A stretch of DNA of 64,000 nt from Bacteroidota bacterium (GCA_018267135.1 JAFDZA010000014.1:310001-374000); one strand, 5' to 3'; counted from the stretch's first letter, positions 16,714 to 26,709 are shown. The notes: generated by a model not told the origin, from the sequence alone. Translations and numbers: made by a program.

Positions 16714-19085
16714 AGTACCTATTTTACCTCATCCTTTTTTTATTTATTACCTCAACGATATCAGCTCAGACGCTTACCGGAAAAGTGATGGACGGAAATG
16801 GTCTGCCTGTGGCCGATGCTACTATTAAAGTGGCTGATCAGGTAGTAGGCCTTACCGATGCCGGTGGGTTATTTTCCATTGATTGTAAAACCGGAGTTAC
16901 GATTTCGGTATCGCACATTGGGTTTGAACCGCAAAGCCAAACGATAAACGATTGTTCTGTTCCAATGCAATTTATACTTACTCCTTCTACCGTTATTTTG
17001 GAGGGAGTAGAGATCACGGCCACATCTACTCAGAATAAATTAGTACTTAATCAACCGGCCTCTATTTCTAAACTGGGAGAAACAGAAATTAAGAGAAGCA
17101 CCGGTTTATTTTTAGATGATGCGGTAAACGCCAATGTGCCGGGAGTTTTTATGCAGCGCAGAACCGTTTCGGCCGGCCAGCAGTTTAACATTCGCGGATA
17201 CGGTGCCGGTGGCCCCGGAGTGCGAGGCACCAACAGCAATTTTGACGGGATGGGCATTAAGGCGTATCTCAATGGCATTCCGCTTACCGATGCCGAAGGC
17301 ATTACTGTATTAGATGACATTGATTTTGGTTCGGTAAATAATGTAGAGATTGTGAAGGGCCCTGCCGGCACATTGTATGGTTTGGCGGTTTCGGGAGTGG
17401 TAAACCTGCAAACCGTAAAAGCAGAACCTAACAAAACTTCATTGAGCCAAAATACCATGTTTGGTTCTTATGGATTGCGAAGGTCAACTACCACAATACA
17501 AACTGGCGGGCCTAACTCATCGCTGTTAATTAATTATGGAAGTCAAAACTATGATGGATTTATGCAGCATACAAAATCAACTAAAGATTTTGTGAATATG
17601 ATGGGACAATTTAAGTTGAATGAGAAACAGTCTCTTACCACTTATTTAGGGTACAGCAATAGTTACGACCAGCGTAACGGAGAACTTTCTAAAACACAAT
17701 ACGATACACTAAACTATAGTGGAAATCCGGCCTACATTAAAAACGATGCACACTCCAACATCATTAGTTTCCGGGCAGGCATAGGTCATACCTATACATT
17801 CAACGAAAAGATTTCCAACTTTACCACACTGTTTGGATCCGGGATGAGCAACAATGCCAGCTCGGCCGGAGGATGGACTGACAAAGCCCCTGTGAACTAC
17901 GGCCTCCGGTCAACTTTTGATTTTAGATTTAGGATAGGAGAACAAATTTCATTGTCGGGCATAGCGGGTATTGAAGCACAGCGACAATATGCCCAAAGCA
18001 TAGCCTATGGCATGGTGCCGAACAATGCAAACCCTACCGGCTATAATATTATTGGCACGATGCGCAGCAATCAAACTACTATTAATTCTACTTATTCGGT
18101 GTTTACCCAATGGACTCTTACTTTGCCTCATCAATACAACCTGACGGCCGGAATTGGATCAAGCTCGATGAATATTGTATTGTATGATAAAATGTATGTG
18201 GCTGCGAATAATGTACCCGGCAATACGGTGCCCACCACGTATGGCATGAATTACCAAAACTTAGTATCGCCTTCGGTATCGCTCAGCAAATTGATTGGCA
18301 AAAATCTAACGGTGTATGCCGCCTATTCGCAAGGGTATAAAGCTCCGGTATCATCCAACATCTACACCCCGCTGGCCGGAAAAGTAAATACCGGCTTAAA
18401 ACCTGAACTCGGCCAGCAAGTTGAGTTTGGATCGAAGGGAAGCCTGCTCAAAGGAAAATTAGACTACACGTTGGCCTATTTCAATGCTGTTTTCTCTAAC
18501 AAAATGAGTACAGTAGCCGTATTAAATTCTGGCGGCACCGCCACAGCTTATACGTACGTTATCAACAGCGGAGAGCTTGATAATAATGGAGTAGAGGCCA
18601 TGGTTTGGTATCAGGCCTATCAGGCAGATAAAGGGTTGCTCCGGTCGGTAAGGCCATTTATAAATTTTACCTATTCAGATTTTAAGTATAAAAATTTTAC
18701 TTATCAAAATAATGCGCTGACAACCCCAACGGATTATACCGGCAAAGCGGTAGCCGGTGTACCTAAAAACGTTTACAATGTTGGTGTAGATGTACTGTCG
18801 AACCAAGGTATTTATTTTAACCTTGTGTATATGCACCGCGATGCGATGCCCATTACCTCAGACGGGTTGTTGATGACGAGTGCGTATGACCTGATCAATT
18901 CAAAAATCGGTTTTCGAAAAACATTGGGAACACACGTTGCAATCGATGCCTTTTTTGGGGTAAATAACCTGGCAGGTAAACAATATTACCAAATGGTATT
19001 CATCAACCAACAACCCGATACTTATTTGCCGGGCCCACGCTGGGCAAATTATTTCGGAGGACTTAATTTGAAATATACTTTTTAA
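16710..19085 (+). CDS. TonB-dependent receptor, probably for haem
   Basis: 791 residues from MKYLFYL (ATG 16710); an in-frame ATG at 16677 would place 11 polar residues before the signal peptide and is rejected. Signal peptide to TISAQ, a carboxypeptidase-regulatory-like (CarboxypepD_reg) domain (LTGKVMDGNGLPVADATIKV), a plug domain (NVPGVFMQRR, NIRGYG near residue 160) and a beta-barrel ending in NLKYTF with a C-terminal aromatic residue. It takes up a bulky ligand across the outer membrane with TonB energy. The hmuTUV genes right behind suggest haem; the barrel sequence alone does not prove the ligand. Confidence 0.93.
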   Translation: MKYLFYLILFLFITSTISAQTLTGKVMDGNGLPVADATIKVADQVVGLTDAGGLFSIDCKTGVTISVSHIGFEPQSQTINDCSVPMQFILTPSTVILEGVEITATSTQNKLVLNQPASISKLGETEIKRSTGLFLDDAVNANVPGVFMQRRTVSAGQQFNIRGYGAGGPGVRGTNSNFDGMGIKAYLNGIPLTDAEGITVLDDIDFGSVNNVEIVKGPAGTLYGLAVSGVVNLQTVKAEPNKTSLSQNTMFGSYGLRRSTTTIQTGGPNSSLLINYGSQNYDGFMQHTKSTKDFVNMMGQFKLNEKQSLTTYLGYSNSYDQRNGELSKTQYDTLNYSGNPAYIKNDAHSNIISFRAGIGHTYTFNEKISNFTTLFGSGMSNNASSAGGWTDKAPVNYGLRSTFDFRFRIGEQISLSGIAGIEAQRQYAQSIAYGMVPNNANPTGYNIIGTMRSNQTTINSTYSVFTQWTLTLPHQYNLTAGIGSSSMNIVLYDKMYVAANNVPGNTVPTTYGMNYQNLVSPSVSLSKLIGKNLTVYAAYSQGYKAPVSSNIYTPLAGKVNTGLKPELGQQVEFGSKGSLLKGKLDYTLAYFNAVFSNKMSTVAVLNSGGTATAYTYVINSGELDNNGVEAMVWYQAYQADKGLLRSVRPFINFTYSDFKYKNFTYQNNALTTPTDYTGKAVAGVPKNVYNVGVDVLSNQGIYFNLVYMHRDAMPITSDGLLMTSAYDLINSKIGFRKTLGTHVAIDAFFGVNNLAGKQYYQMVFINQQPDTYLPGPRWANYFGGLNLKYTF

Positions 19086-19171
19086 ATTATCTTATCGGCA
19101 GGTTATGAGAGAATTTTCGAATCCATAGCTTGCTGTTACGAACAGATACTCTAAACTAAATACATAAATTC

Positions 19172-20044
19172 ATGAAAAAAATAATCATATTTTTTATAGC
19201 CGGAACACTTGCTTCTTGTGGGCGCTTTGGCAATAAAGAACATAAAGAGGAGCGAACGGAACGTATTGTCTGTCTTTCTAAACAATACAATGAAATAATT
19301 TTTGCTTTAGGGGCGCAAAAAGATTTAGTGGGAGTGGATTTATCCAGCACCTATCCTCCTGAAATTAAAAAACTTCAAACAGTGGGATATCATCGTGCCT
19401 TGAGTGCCGAAGGAATTCTTTCTACTAAACCGACACTGGTTATTCACGATAACAACGTGGGGCCAGAGCAGGTGATGAAGCAATTGCAAGATCTAAAAAT
19501 TCCCATGATGGTATTTAAAACAAAGGGAGAAGACATTGAATCTGTCAAGACATTGATCTCAGAGATGGGCGAATATTTTAAAAGGAAGAAGGAAGCCGAC
19601 TCACTGAATACCAAAATTGATACGGATATGAAAACAGCATTAACTACGGCCTCTTCCCTTAAAGGGAAACCGCAGGTAATGATAATTCATTTCGGGCGTG
19701 CCAATAATGTGTATCTTACAATGACCAAGCACGCTACTGCTGCCAAACTGATTAGCTGGGCTGGCGGGGAGATTCCGCTGGATGGCGAACGAGGCATGAT
19801 GCAGCTTTCTCCCGAGTTAGTAGCCAAAACTGACCCAGATGTTATTCTGCTTACCGATTTTGGATATGACCAGTTGGGTTCTTTAGATAAAATTAAAGAA
19901 CTGCCCGGTGTGGCCGGCACCAAAGCGGCCAAGAGTAATCGTATTTTTCGTGTAGAAGAGCATGACATGGTGTATCTCGGGCCACGCACGGGCGAAATCG
20001 TTCTTAGGCTACAAAAGCTTATTCGCCAGGATGCAGTTAAATAG
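19172..20044 (+). CDS. hmuT: Haem ABC transporter substrate-binding lipoprotein HmuT
   Basis: 290 residues. Signal with lipobox LASC (residues ~12-15). The fold is that of class III (BtuF/FhuD-like) binding proteins; the segments ALGAQKDLVGVDLSSTYPPE and VGYHRALSAEGILS (near residues 45-83) are the signature of HmuT-type haem binders. It would pick haem from the periplasm and hand it to HmuUV. It lies 86 bp behind the TonB receptor and its end overlaps hmuU by 14 bp. Confidence 0.85.
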   Translation: MKKIIIFFIAGTLASCGRFGNKEHKEERTERIVCLSKQYNEIIFALGAQKDLVGVDLSSTYPPEIKKLQTVGYHRALSAEGILSTKPTLVIHDNNVGPEQVMKQLQDLKIPMMVFKTKGEDIESVKTLISEMGEYFKRKKEADSLNTKIDTDMKTALTTASSLKGKPQVMIIHFGRANNVYLTMTKHATAAKLISWAGGEIPLDGERGMMQLSPELVAKTDPDVILLTDFGYDQLGSLDKIKELPGVAGTKAAKSNRIFRVEEHDMVYLGPRTGEIVLRLQKLIRQDAVK

Positions 20045-21056
20045 AAATTATACTACAGTTTGGATTGTCTTGTCAATCGCATTAGGGGTTGTCTTTTTCT
20101 TTTCATTGCGCTTAGGCGCGATTTTGATTGGTACCGAAGAAATTTTTTCTTCGGTATCCAATTACTTTTCTTCTGATGCGCTCACTTTAAATGAACGTAT
20201 CTTTTTAAATATCCGGTTGCCAAGAGCGATTACCTGTTTAGAGGTAGGGGCCAGTCTGGCTATGGCGGGTGTGCTGATGCAGGCCCTGTTTCGCAACCCG
20301 ATTGTAGAGCCTGGCCTGGTGGGCACATCGAGCGGGGCAGCATTTGGTGCTTCACTCTATTTTGTGTTGGGGGCTACTTTTCAATTTAATGCAGGTGTGT
20401 GGACATTACCCCTGGCTGCCAGCGTAGGCGGAGCGCTGGCAACGGTAGTTGTTTTTTTATTATCGCACCGCAAGGGCGGAACCCAATCCATTATTTCACT
20501 ACTTCTTACGGGCATTGCCGTTAATGCTCTTTGCCTGAGTGGAGTAGGGATGATGTCGTATTTGGCGCGCGACCCACAAGCGAGGTCTATTACTTTTTGG
20601 AATCTCGGTACCCTGTCTGGGGCGAGTTGGAACTCGGTACTATTAATCGGTGCTTCTACGCTGATTTGTTTTTTTGTTTCGCTTCGTTTGGTAAAATCTT
20701 TAAACGCATTGGCCATGGGTGAAGAAGAAGCTCTTTATTTAGGCGTAAACATGAATCGGCTTAAAATAAGTGTACTAACAGTTACGGTTATATTGGTGGC
20801 GGTAGCAACGGCCTTTGTGGGGGTAATTAGTTTTATCGGTTTAATTGTTCCGCATTTGCTTCGGTTAATAAAAGGATCGGACAATCGTTATTTATTGATA
20901 GGCAGTGTTTTGTTGGGGGCTCTTCTTCTGAGCTTAGCCGACCTTGCGGCACGTCTTCTTTTAGCCCCGGCCGAGTTGCCGATAGGTATTGTTACTTCGG
21001 CTGTGGGGGTTCCGGTTTTTATTTTATTGTTAAGAAGAAACCGACATTATTTCTGA
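20031..21056 (+). CDS. hmuU: Haem ABC transporter permease HmuU (FecCD family)
   Basis: 341 residues from the ATG at 20031 (MQLNRNYTTVW), inside the end of hmuT; an earlier ATG at 19962 would overlap hmuT by 83 bp and add a hydrophilic stretch. Around nine to ten membrane helices. The loop RNPIVEPGLVGTSSGAAFGA near residue 85 and FIGLIVPHLLRL near 255 are FecCD-family hallmarks. Forms the inner-membrane channel of the importer with HmuV. Its stop (TGA) shares one base with the hmuV start. Confidence 0.92.
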   Translation: MQLNRNYTTVWIVLSIALGVVFFFSLRLGAILIGTEEIFSSVSNYFSSDALTLNERIFLNIRLPRAITCLEVGASLAMAGVLMQALFRNPIVEPGLVGTSSGAAFGASLYFVLGATFQFNAGVWTLPLAASVGGALATVVVFLLSHRKGGTQSIISLLLTGIAVNALCLSGVGMMSYLARDPQARSITFWNLGTLSGASWNSVLLIGASTLICFFVSLRLVKSLNALAMGEEEALYLGVNMNRLKISVLTVTVILVAVATAFVGVISFIGLIVPHLLRLIKGSDNRYLLIGSVLLGALLLSLADLAARLLLAPAELPIGIVTSAVGVPVFILLLRRNRHYF

Positions 21057-21826
21057 TGCTGAAACTGGAGAATATATCTTCCTCAATTGGTTCTAAGAAA
21101 TTGCTAGATCAGATTTCTGTTTCTTTTTTTCCGGGGAAGATAAACCTGATTGTGGGCCCGAATGGCTCAGGTAAATCTACTCTTATCAAGGTAATGAGTA
21201 AACAAATTTCTTTTGATGGAAATATTTTTTATGAAGATGTAAACCTGCGAAATATCTCGTGGCGGGATTTATCTAAATTTAGAGCAGTACTCTCTCAGCA
21301 TACCGATGTTGCTTTTCCGCTGAAAGTATGGGAGGTGGTGATGATGGGAAGATATCCACATTTTACCACGAGTCCCGGAAAACCAGATGAACAAGCCGTG
21401 CGAGAGGCCATGCATTATTTTGAAGTACATTCGCTGGCCGACCGCAACTATTCCACACTAAGTGGAGGCGAGAAACAACGGGTAAACTTTGCCCGGGTAT
21501 TGGCTCAAATCTGGTTCTCTATACCCGGCCGTTGTCGTTATCTTTTTTTGGATGAACCACTCACTTTTTTAGATGTAAATTTCCAATATCAGTTCATGAA
21601 AAAACTTCAGTTGCTTGAACAAAAAAATGATTTAGTTATAGTGGGGGTTGTACACGATCTAAATCTGGCATCTAAATTTGGAGACTCTATTCTTTTGCTA
21701 AACGAAGGAAGAGTAACTTCTTTTGGAAAACCGGTGGAAGTGCTAACCGCAGAAAATATAGAACGCTCTTTTAAAATAAAGCCTTTTATTTTCCAGCATG
21801 AGGGGGCAATGATTATTTCTTTCTAA
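21056..21826 (+). CDS. hmuV: Haem ABC transporter ATP-binding protein HmuV
   Basis: 256 residues, typical for HmuV. Walker A GPNGSGKST near residue 36, signature LSGGEKQRVNFARVL near 137, Walker B RYLFLDEPLTFLD near 158, H-loop VVHDLNLA near 197. Translation is coupled to hmuU by a TGATG overlap. It powers haem import through HmuU. No haem-degrading enzyme (HmuS, HmuO or similar) is recognised in the window. Confidence 0.93.
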   Translation: MLKLENISSSIGSKKLLDQISVSFFPGKINLIVGPNGSGKSTLIKVMSKQISFDGNIFYEDVNLRNISWRDLSKFRAVLSQHTDVAFPLKVWEVVMMGRYPHFTTSPGKPDEQAVREAMHYFEVHSLADRNYSTLSGGEKQRVNFARVLAQIWFSIPGRCRYLFLDEPLTFLDVNFQYQFMKKLQLLEQKNDLVIVGVVHDLNLASKFGDSILLLNEGRVTSFGKPVEVLTAENIERSFKIKPFIFQHEGAMIISF

Positions 21827-21840
21827 CTCACCCATTGGTT

Positions 21841-23733
21841 TTAGTACAGCACTCTGAATTTAATAGTATGCTCAATCGCACGCAGTTGCTTAATTACTTC
21901 TTTGTTGTATTCTTTGTTGATGTCGGTAATGACATATCCAATGAGTTCATTGGTTTTTAAATACTGCCCTACAATATTAATACCATGGTCGGCCAAGATC
22001 TGGTTGATCCGTGCTAAAATACCGGGTACATTATGGTGAATGTGTATAAGCCGGTGTGCATTTTCTAATGTTGGCAGCGTAAGGTTCGGAAAATTTACGC
22101 TATTGCTGGTACTTCCGTTGTTGATGTAGTCCATTAGTTTACCGGGCACAAACTGGCCAATGTTCTCCTGTGCCTCGAGTGTACTGCCTCCGATATGCGG
22201 TGTTAGAATGGTGTTGGGTAACCCGCGCAGTTCGCTAACAAATTCTTCTTCGTTGCTGATGGGTTCGTACGGAAAAACATCTACGGCACAGCCCGCTATC
22301 TTTCCGTTCAGTATATTTTCGCGCAGGGCTTTTACATCTACCACGTGGCCCCGGCTTAGGTTAAGGAAGATCACGCCTTTTTTCATTTGCACAAATTCTT
22401 CTTTGCCGATAATGTGAGTGTTGCTTTCGCGGCCATCTACATGAAGGGTTACCACATCGGCTTGGCCTAATAGCTCCTTCATACTTTTACATTTGGTGGC
22501 ATTGCCCATAGCCAGTTTTTCTTCCTTATCAAAAAATAACACCTTCATACCCAGATTCTCGGCCAGTACGGATAATTGGGTACCAATATTTCCATATCCG
22601 ATTATGCCCAGTTTTTTGCCCCGTACTTCAAAACTTCCTTTAGCCGATTTATCCCAGTTACCCTGGTGCATTTTGTTCGACTTATCGTAAAACCCACGAA
22701 TGAGTATAATCATTTCGGCAATCGCCATTTCTACTACCGAACGGGTGTTGCTGAAAGGGGCGTTAAAAACAGCTACACCTTTTTTAGTAGCTGCCTTCAG
22801 GTCAATTTGGTTAGTGCCGATGCAGAAGGTGCCAATGCTCATCAGCCGGCTGGCCTGTTCCAATACTTTAGCTGTTACTTGTGTTTTGCTGCGGATGCCC
22901 AGCACCGAAACATTTTTAATTTTTTCGCACAGTTCGTCTTCATCTAACCCGGCAGGATAGGTTTCTACATTAAACCCTTCGGCTTTCATTAATTCAACCG
23001 CTATGGGGTGCACGTTTTCCAGCAACAATACATGGATGCGGTTTTTAGGGTAGGAGATGGCGGTATTCAATTTATTTAAGTATAAAAATTCGTCTAAGCT
23101 TGGGGCAATATGGTCGGCTTTTGTTAGCACACTGGCACGTTCTACATTTTCGGTGAAAGCATAAAATTTATTGGCTAATCCCGCATGTTTAATTTCGTAA
23201 TCGGTGTAACCATCGCCAATGACATACACATCGCCCGGCAAATTTAACTGCTTTAGTGTTTCTACTTTACCGTTATTGGCTGACAGCGGATTGTTAGTGT
23301 TAGCTCCCATTATCTTGCCGTTGCCATCGGTTATAAATTCATTGGCCAGAATGTTTTCTTTCTTTACCCCAAATTCGGTTACTACCGGCTCAATAAATTC
23401 TTTAAACCCATTGGAGATGATATAAATATTTTCTGCGTGCGAGTTAAAAAAATCTTTGTTTCGTTTAAAGGACTCAGACACCAGACCTTTTAAATGTGTA
23501 ACCAGTGAGTGAATATGTTTTTTTTCGGGCGAGAGCAGCTCTATTCGTTTTTGTATGGATTCGCGAAGCGACAACGTTCCATCCATACCCTGGTTGGTAA
23601 TTTCAACAATATTTTTTTTGATAGAATCTTTTTCGGGGTGGCCGCTCAGCGAGATATCGGCCAATACATCAAAGGCTTCTACTTTGGTAAAGGTGCTGTC
23701 AAAATCAATGACAAAATATTTATTGGACTTCAT
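21841..23733 (-). CDS. Fused phosphoserine phosphatase / D-3-phosphoglycerate dehydrogenase
   Basis: 630 residues from the ATG at 23733 (MKSNKYFVIDFD); an upstream in-frame ATG at 23763 would add ten residues. N-terminal ~220 residues are a SerB-like HAD phosphatase: DFDST at 10-14 (nucleophile Asp), ISNGF near 94, GDGYTD near 174. Then a complete PGDH: LGIRSKTQ, NAD site GYGNIG near 378, VDVFPYEP and LTPHIGGST (catalytic Arg, Glu, His), and a C-terminal ACT domain (NVPGILARINQILADHG). The protein would carry out the first and last steps of serine synthesis from 3-phosphoglycerate. The ACT domain suggests serine feedback. Both active sites look intact. Confidence 0.92.
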   Translation of the reverse strand: MKSNKYFVIDFDSTFTKVEAFDVLADISLSGHPEKDSIKKNIVEITNQGMDGTLSLRESIQKRIELLSPEKKHIHSLVTHLKGLVSESFKRNKDFFNSHAENIYIISNGFKEFIEPVVTEFGVKKENILANEFITDGNGKIMGANTNNPLSANNGKVETLKQLNLPGDVYVIGDGYTDYEIKHAGLANKFYAFTENVERASVLTKADHIAPSLDEFLYLNKLNTAISYPKNRIHVLLLENVHPIAVELMKAEGFNVETYPAGLDEDELCEKIKNVSVLGIRSKTQVTAKVLEQASRLMSIGTFCIGTNQIDLKAATKKGVAVFNAPFSNTRSVVEMAIAEMIILIRGFYDKSNKMHQGNWDKSAKGSFEVRGKKLGIIGYGNIGTQLSVLAENLGMKVLFFDKEEKLAMGNATKCKSMKELLGQADVVTLHVDGRESNTHIIGKEEFVQMKKGVIFLNLSRGHVVDVKALRENILNGKIAGCAVDVFPYEPISNEEEFVSELRGLPNTILTPHIGGSTLEAQENIGQFVPGKLMDYINNGSTSNSVNFPNLTLPTLENAHRLIHIHHNVPGILARINQILADHGINIVGQYLKTNELIGYVITDINKEYNKEVIKQLRAIEHTIKFRVLY

Positions 23734-23928
23734 CTGTTGCATTCTCAATCTCAAATGTAGCATACAATTTGCTTTTCTTCTGACCTTTTATGAGAGATGC
23801 CTTTTGTTTTTTAAAATGAAACCGATTGCACTCGTGCCGGGTTTGCCCGATGTATAAAATTCACCCGACTTAATCTGGTATTCATCAAAAAATTACGGTT
23901 TATTGCATTGAATAAACCAGCATAACAA

Positions 23929-25638
23929 ATGATCGTTCAGGCTCCCACCCGGAAATTTTTACCCGTCAATTTTAAAATCTCCAACTGGTCATCCCTTCAG
24001 CCCTTTTTTGATTCCCTTGAGAACCGGAAGATTCTTTCAGTTGAAGAATTGAAGCACTGGCTACGCGATCGCAGCGAATTAGAATCGGTGGTAAGTGAAG
24101 ACATGGGTTGGCGCTATATCCGTATGACGTGCTATACCGACAACGAAGAATATAGCAAAGCTTACCAGTATTTTGTACAAGAAATTCAGCCTCCTCTGGC
24201 ACCGTATGCCGATCGGCTGAACAAGAAAGTGATAGATTCTCCCTTTACAAAAGAACTGGAATCTATAGCAGGGTATGATCTGATGATTCGCAATCTGAAA
24301 AAAGAGATCGAGTTATTTCGCAAAGAAAATATTCCGTTGTTTACTGAAATCAATACCGAAACACAAAAGTACGCATCGGTTTCAGGGGCTATGACGGTAA
24401 CGATAAACGAACAAGAGATGACCTTGCAACAGGCTGCCGTTATCTTACAATCTACAGATCGCGTAAAGCGGGAAGAAGCGTATCACAAAATTTCAAATCG
24501 AAGGCTGCAAGACACGGATACGCTGGACACTTTATATTCTAAATTGATTTCACTCAGACATCAGGTGGCCTTGCAGGCTGGGTTTCAAAACTTTCGCGAT
24601 TATCAGTTTAAGGCATACGGCCGTTTTGATTATAGCCCGGCCGATTGTTTTGCTTTTCATGATTCTATTGAAAGCGAAGTAGTGCCCATTTTAAACCAAC
24701 TGGCAACCGAACGAAAACGCGATTTGAAGGTGAGCCAACTCCGCCCGTGGGATAAGGCGGTTGATAGTTTGGGGCGCGAACCGCTAAAGGCTTTTAAGGA
24801 TGGAAAAGACCTGGCTGAGAAATCGGTTGAATGTTTTAAAAACCTCGATCCTTATTTAGGGTCATGTCTGGAAACGATGCGCGAAATGGGGCATCTCGAT
24901 CTGGAGTCGCGCAAAGGAAAAGCACCTGGAGGATATAACTATCCCCTGGCTGAAATTGGGGTGCCATTTATTTTTATGAATGCCACCAGCACCTTGCGCG
25001 ATATGACCACCCTGATGCATGAAGGCGGCCATGCCGTGCATAATTTTTTAACCATGAATTTAGAGTTGAATGATTTTAAATCGCCTCCGATGGAAGTGGC
25101 TGAACTGGCCAGCATGAGTATGGAACTTATTTCAATGGATCAGTGGCATTTATTTTTTCAACATGAGGACGAATTAGCCCGGGCCAAGCGCGACCAGCTG
25201 GAAGATATCATTGAAACATTACCCTGGGTAGCCACGATTGATCAGTTTCAGCATTGGGTTTACGAAAACCCCTCGCACTCGTTAGATGAACGAAAAATAA
25301 ACTGGAATCAAATTTTTAATCGTTTTTCTGATACGGTTACCGACTGGTCGGGGTTGCAACGGGCAAAAGATTACCTCTGGCAAAAGCAACTGCACTTGTA
25401 CGAAGTTCCATTTTATTACATAGAGTACGGAATGGCACAATTAGGAGCCATTGCAGTGTGGCGAAATTTCAAGAAGAATAAAGCAGAGGGATTGAATTTT
25501 TATATGAATGCCTTGCGCAAAGGAAATATGGCTACCATTCCGGAACTATATAAAGCAGCCGGTATTAAATTCGATTTCAGTAAAAAATATATCAGCGAAT
25601 TAATGGCTTTTGTAAAAGATGAATTAGCCGGGATTTAG
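23929..25638 (+). CDS. M3 family oligoendopeptidase
   Basis: 569 residues, no signal peptide, hence cytoplasmic. Zinc site MHEGGHAVHNF near residue 363 (HEGGH) with the downstream Glu in PPMEVAELASM near 385. The long helical N-terminal half with ATDRVKREEAYHKI-like PepF segments fits the oligoendopeptidase F group, which trims short peptides. Length is normal. Its last 4 bp overlap the convergent marR. Confidence 0.92.
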   Translation: MIVQAPTRKFLPVNFKISNWSSLQPFFDSLENRKILSVEELKHWLRDRSELESVVSEDMGWRYIRMTCYTDNEEYSKAYQYFVQEIQPPLAPYADRLNKKVIDSPFTKELESIAGYDLMIRNLKKEIELFRKENIPLFTEINTETQKYASVSGAMTVTINEQEMTLQQAAVILQSTDRVKREEAYHKISNRRLQDTDTLDTLYSKLISLRHQVALQAGFQNFRDYQFKAYGRFDYSPADCFAFHDSIESEVVPILNQLATERKRDLKVSQLRPWDKAVDSLGREPLKAFKDGKDLAEKSVECFKNLDPYLGSCLETMREMGHLDLESRKGKAPGGYNYPLAEIGVPFIFMNATSTLRDMTTLMHEGGHAVHNFLTMNLELNDFKSPPMEVAELASMSMELISMDQWHLFFQHEDELARAKRDQLEDIIETLPWVATIDQFQHWVYENPSHSLDERKINWNQIFNRFSDTVTDWSGLQRAKDYLWQKQLHLYEVPFYYIEYGMAQLGAIAVWRNFKKNKAEGLNFYMNALRKGNMATIPELYKAAGIKFDFSKKYISELMAFVKDELAGI

Positions 25639-26084
25639 TTACGGCATTTATCGAGCAGGTTGTTTAGCTGATTCGCTTCAGTTGTGGTTATCCCTAATAG
25701 ATTAAGGTCGGTTTGATCAATTTTAAGATCAATAGATTTTAAAAGCGATAATCCTTTTTGGCTGATCTTAACGCTCGAGGCTCGTTTGTCGTGTGGGCTT
25801 TGTACTTTTTCAATTAATTGTTTCGTCATTAAACGATCGAGCAGCCGCGAAACATCGGAGCTTTTATCGAGCATACGAGATTTAATTTCTCTACCCGATA
25901 ATTTTTTAGGATGTTGCCCCCGTAAAATGCGAAGGATGTTAAACTGTGTGTTGGTAATGCCGTAGGCTCTAAAAAAATCTTTGGTTTGAGAAACCATCCA
26001 GTTGGCAGTAAATAGTAAGTTAATTACCACTTTCTGGTGAGCATTTCTAAATTGAGTTTGTTTAATCTCTTCTTCCAGTTTCAT
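25635..26084 (-). CDS. MarR family transcriptional regulator
   Basis: 149 residues. Winged helix-turn-helix: NTQFNILRILRGQHPKKLSG near residue 45, then SRLLDRLMTKQLIEKVQSPHDKRASSVKIS near 78-106, with the wing Asp-x-Arg (DKR) conserved in MarR. Dimer helices flank it. It lies downstream of yceI on the same strand, separated by an intrinsic terminator, and is likely made by read-through. A 12-bp palindrome upstream of yceI is a candidate operator for it. Confidence 0.9.
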   Translation of the reverse strand: MKLEEEIKQTQFRNAHQKVVINLLFTANWMVSQTKDFFRAYGITNTQFNILRILRGQHPKKLSGREIKSRMLDKSSDVSRLLDRLMTKQLIEKVQSPHDKRASSVKISQKGLSLLKSIDLKIDQTDLNLLGITTTEANQLNNLLDKCRN

Positions 26085-26095
26085 TTCAGGATACT

Positions 26096-26124
26096 AAAAA
26101 GGCTGCCTTTCGAGCAGCCTTTTT
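26096..26124 (-). terminator. Intrinsic terminator between yceI and marR
   Basis: An 11-bp perfect stem: AAAAAGGCTGC (26096-26106) and GCAGCCTTTTT (26114-26124) around a 7-base loop. On the minus strand it ends the yceI transcript 10 bp after the stop, with a T5 tail; on the plus strand it also has a T-run. Some read-through would be needed to reach marR. Confidence 0.85.
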
Positions 26125-26133
26125 AAATAATAG

Positions 26134-26709
26134 TTATGCTTTTTTGTTTAACTCTATCTTACAAGTAATCTCAATTTCTTTGCCTACAATGTAATCTCCG
26201 GCTTTTAGTTTTTTATCAAACTTTAAGTTGTAATCGAAACGGTTAATTTTTCCGTTCAATTTAAAACCGGCTTTCTGGCCACCAAAGGCTTCGATGTTGC
26301 CACCGTAAGTTACTTCGAAAGAAACAGGCTTGGTTATATCGCGTATGGTAAAATCGCCCTTCAATTCATAATTGTTACCATTCTTTACCAATTTGCCTTT
26401 AAATTTTATTTCAGGAAATTTTTCGGCATTGAAAAAGTCATCCGATCTTAGATGATTATCGCGTTGGTCGTTTTCGGTAGTGAGGGAAGCCACTTTTGTG
26501 GTGAACTCTACATCTGCACCATTAAAGTCGGCCCCGGTACTGGTTACAGTTGCATCAAAATCTTTAAAATGTCCTTCCACTTCGGCAACGACCATGTGCG
26601 TGGCTGTAAACCTGATTTTAGAGTGAGCTTTGTCAATTGTCCAGGTTCCTTGCGCGGCAGCAGCACCCGCTACAAGCAGGGTTGCAATAAATAGATTAAG
26701 TTTTTTCAT
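26134..26709 (-). CDS. YceI family periplasmic lipid-binding-like protein
   Basis: 191 residues with a signal peptide (to AAAAQ, residues ~1-19). GTWTIDKAHSKIRFTATHMV at the mature start and later FKGKLVKNGNNYELKGDFTI and FEVTYGG are typical for YceI. The family forms a lipocalin-like barrel that binds isoprenoids such as polyprenol chains. Its role here is unknown; in Bacteroidota it is often next to a marR gene, as it is here. Confidence 0.93.
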   Translation of the reverse strand: MKKLNLFIATLLVAGAAAAQGTWTIDKAHSKIRFTATHMVVAEVEGHFKDFDATVTSTGADFNGADVEFTTKVASLTTENDQRDNHLRSDDFFNAEKFPEIKFKGKLVKNGNNYELKGDFTIRDITKPVSFEVTYGGNIEAFGGQKAGFKLNGKINRFDYNLKFDKKLKAGDYIVGKEIEITCKIELNKKA

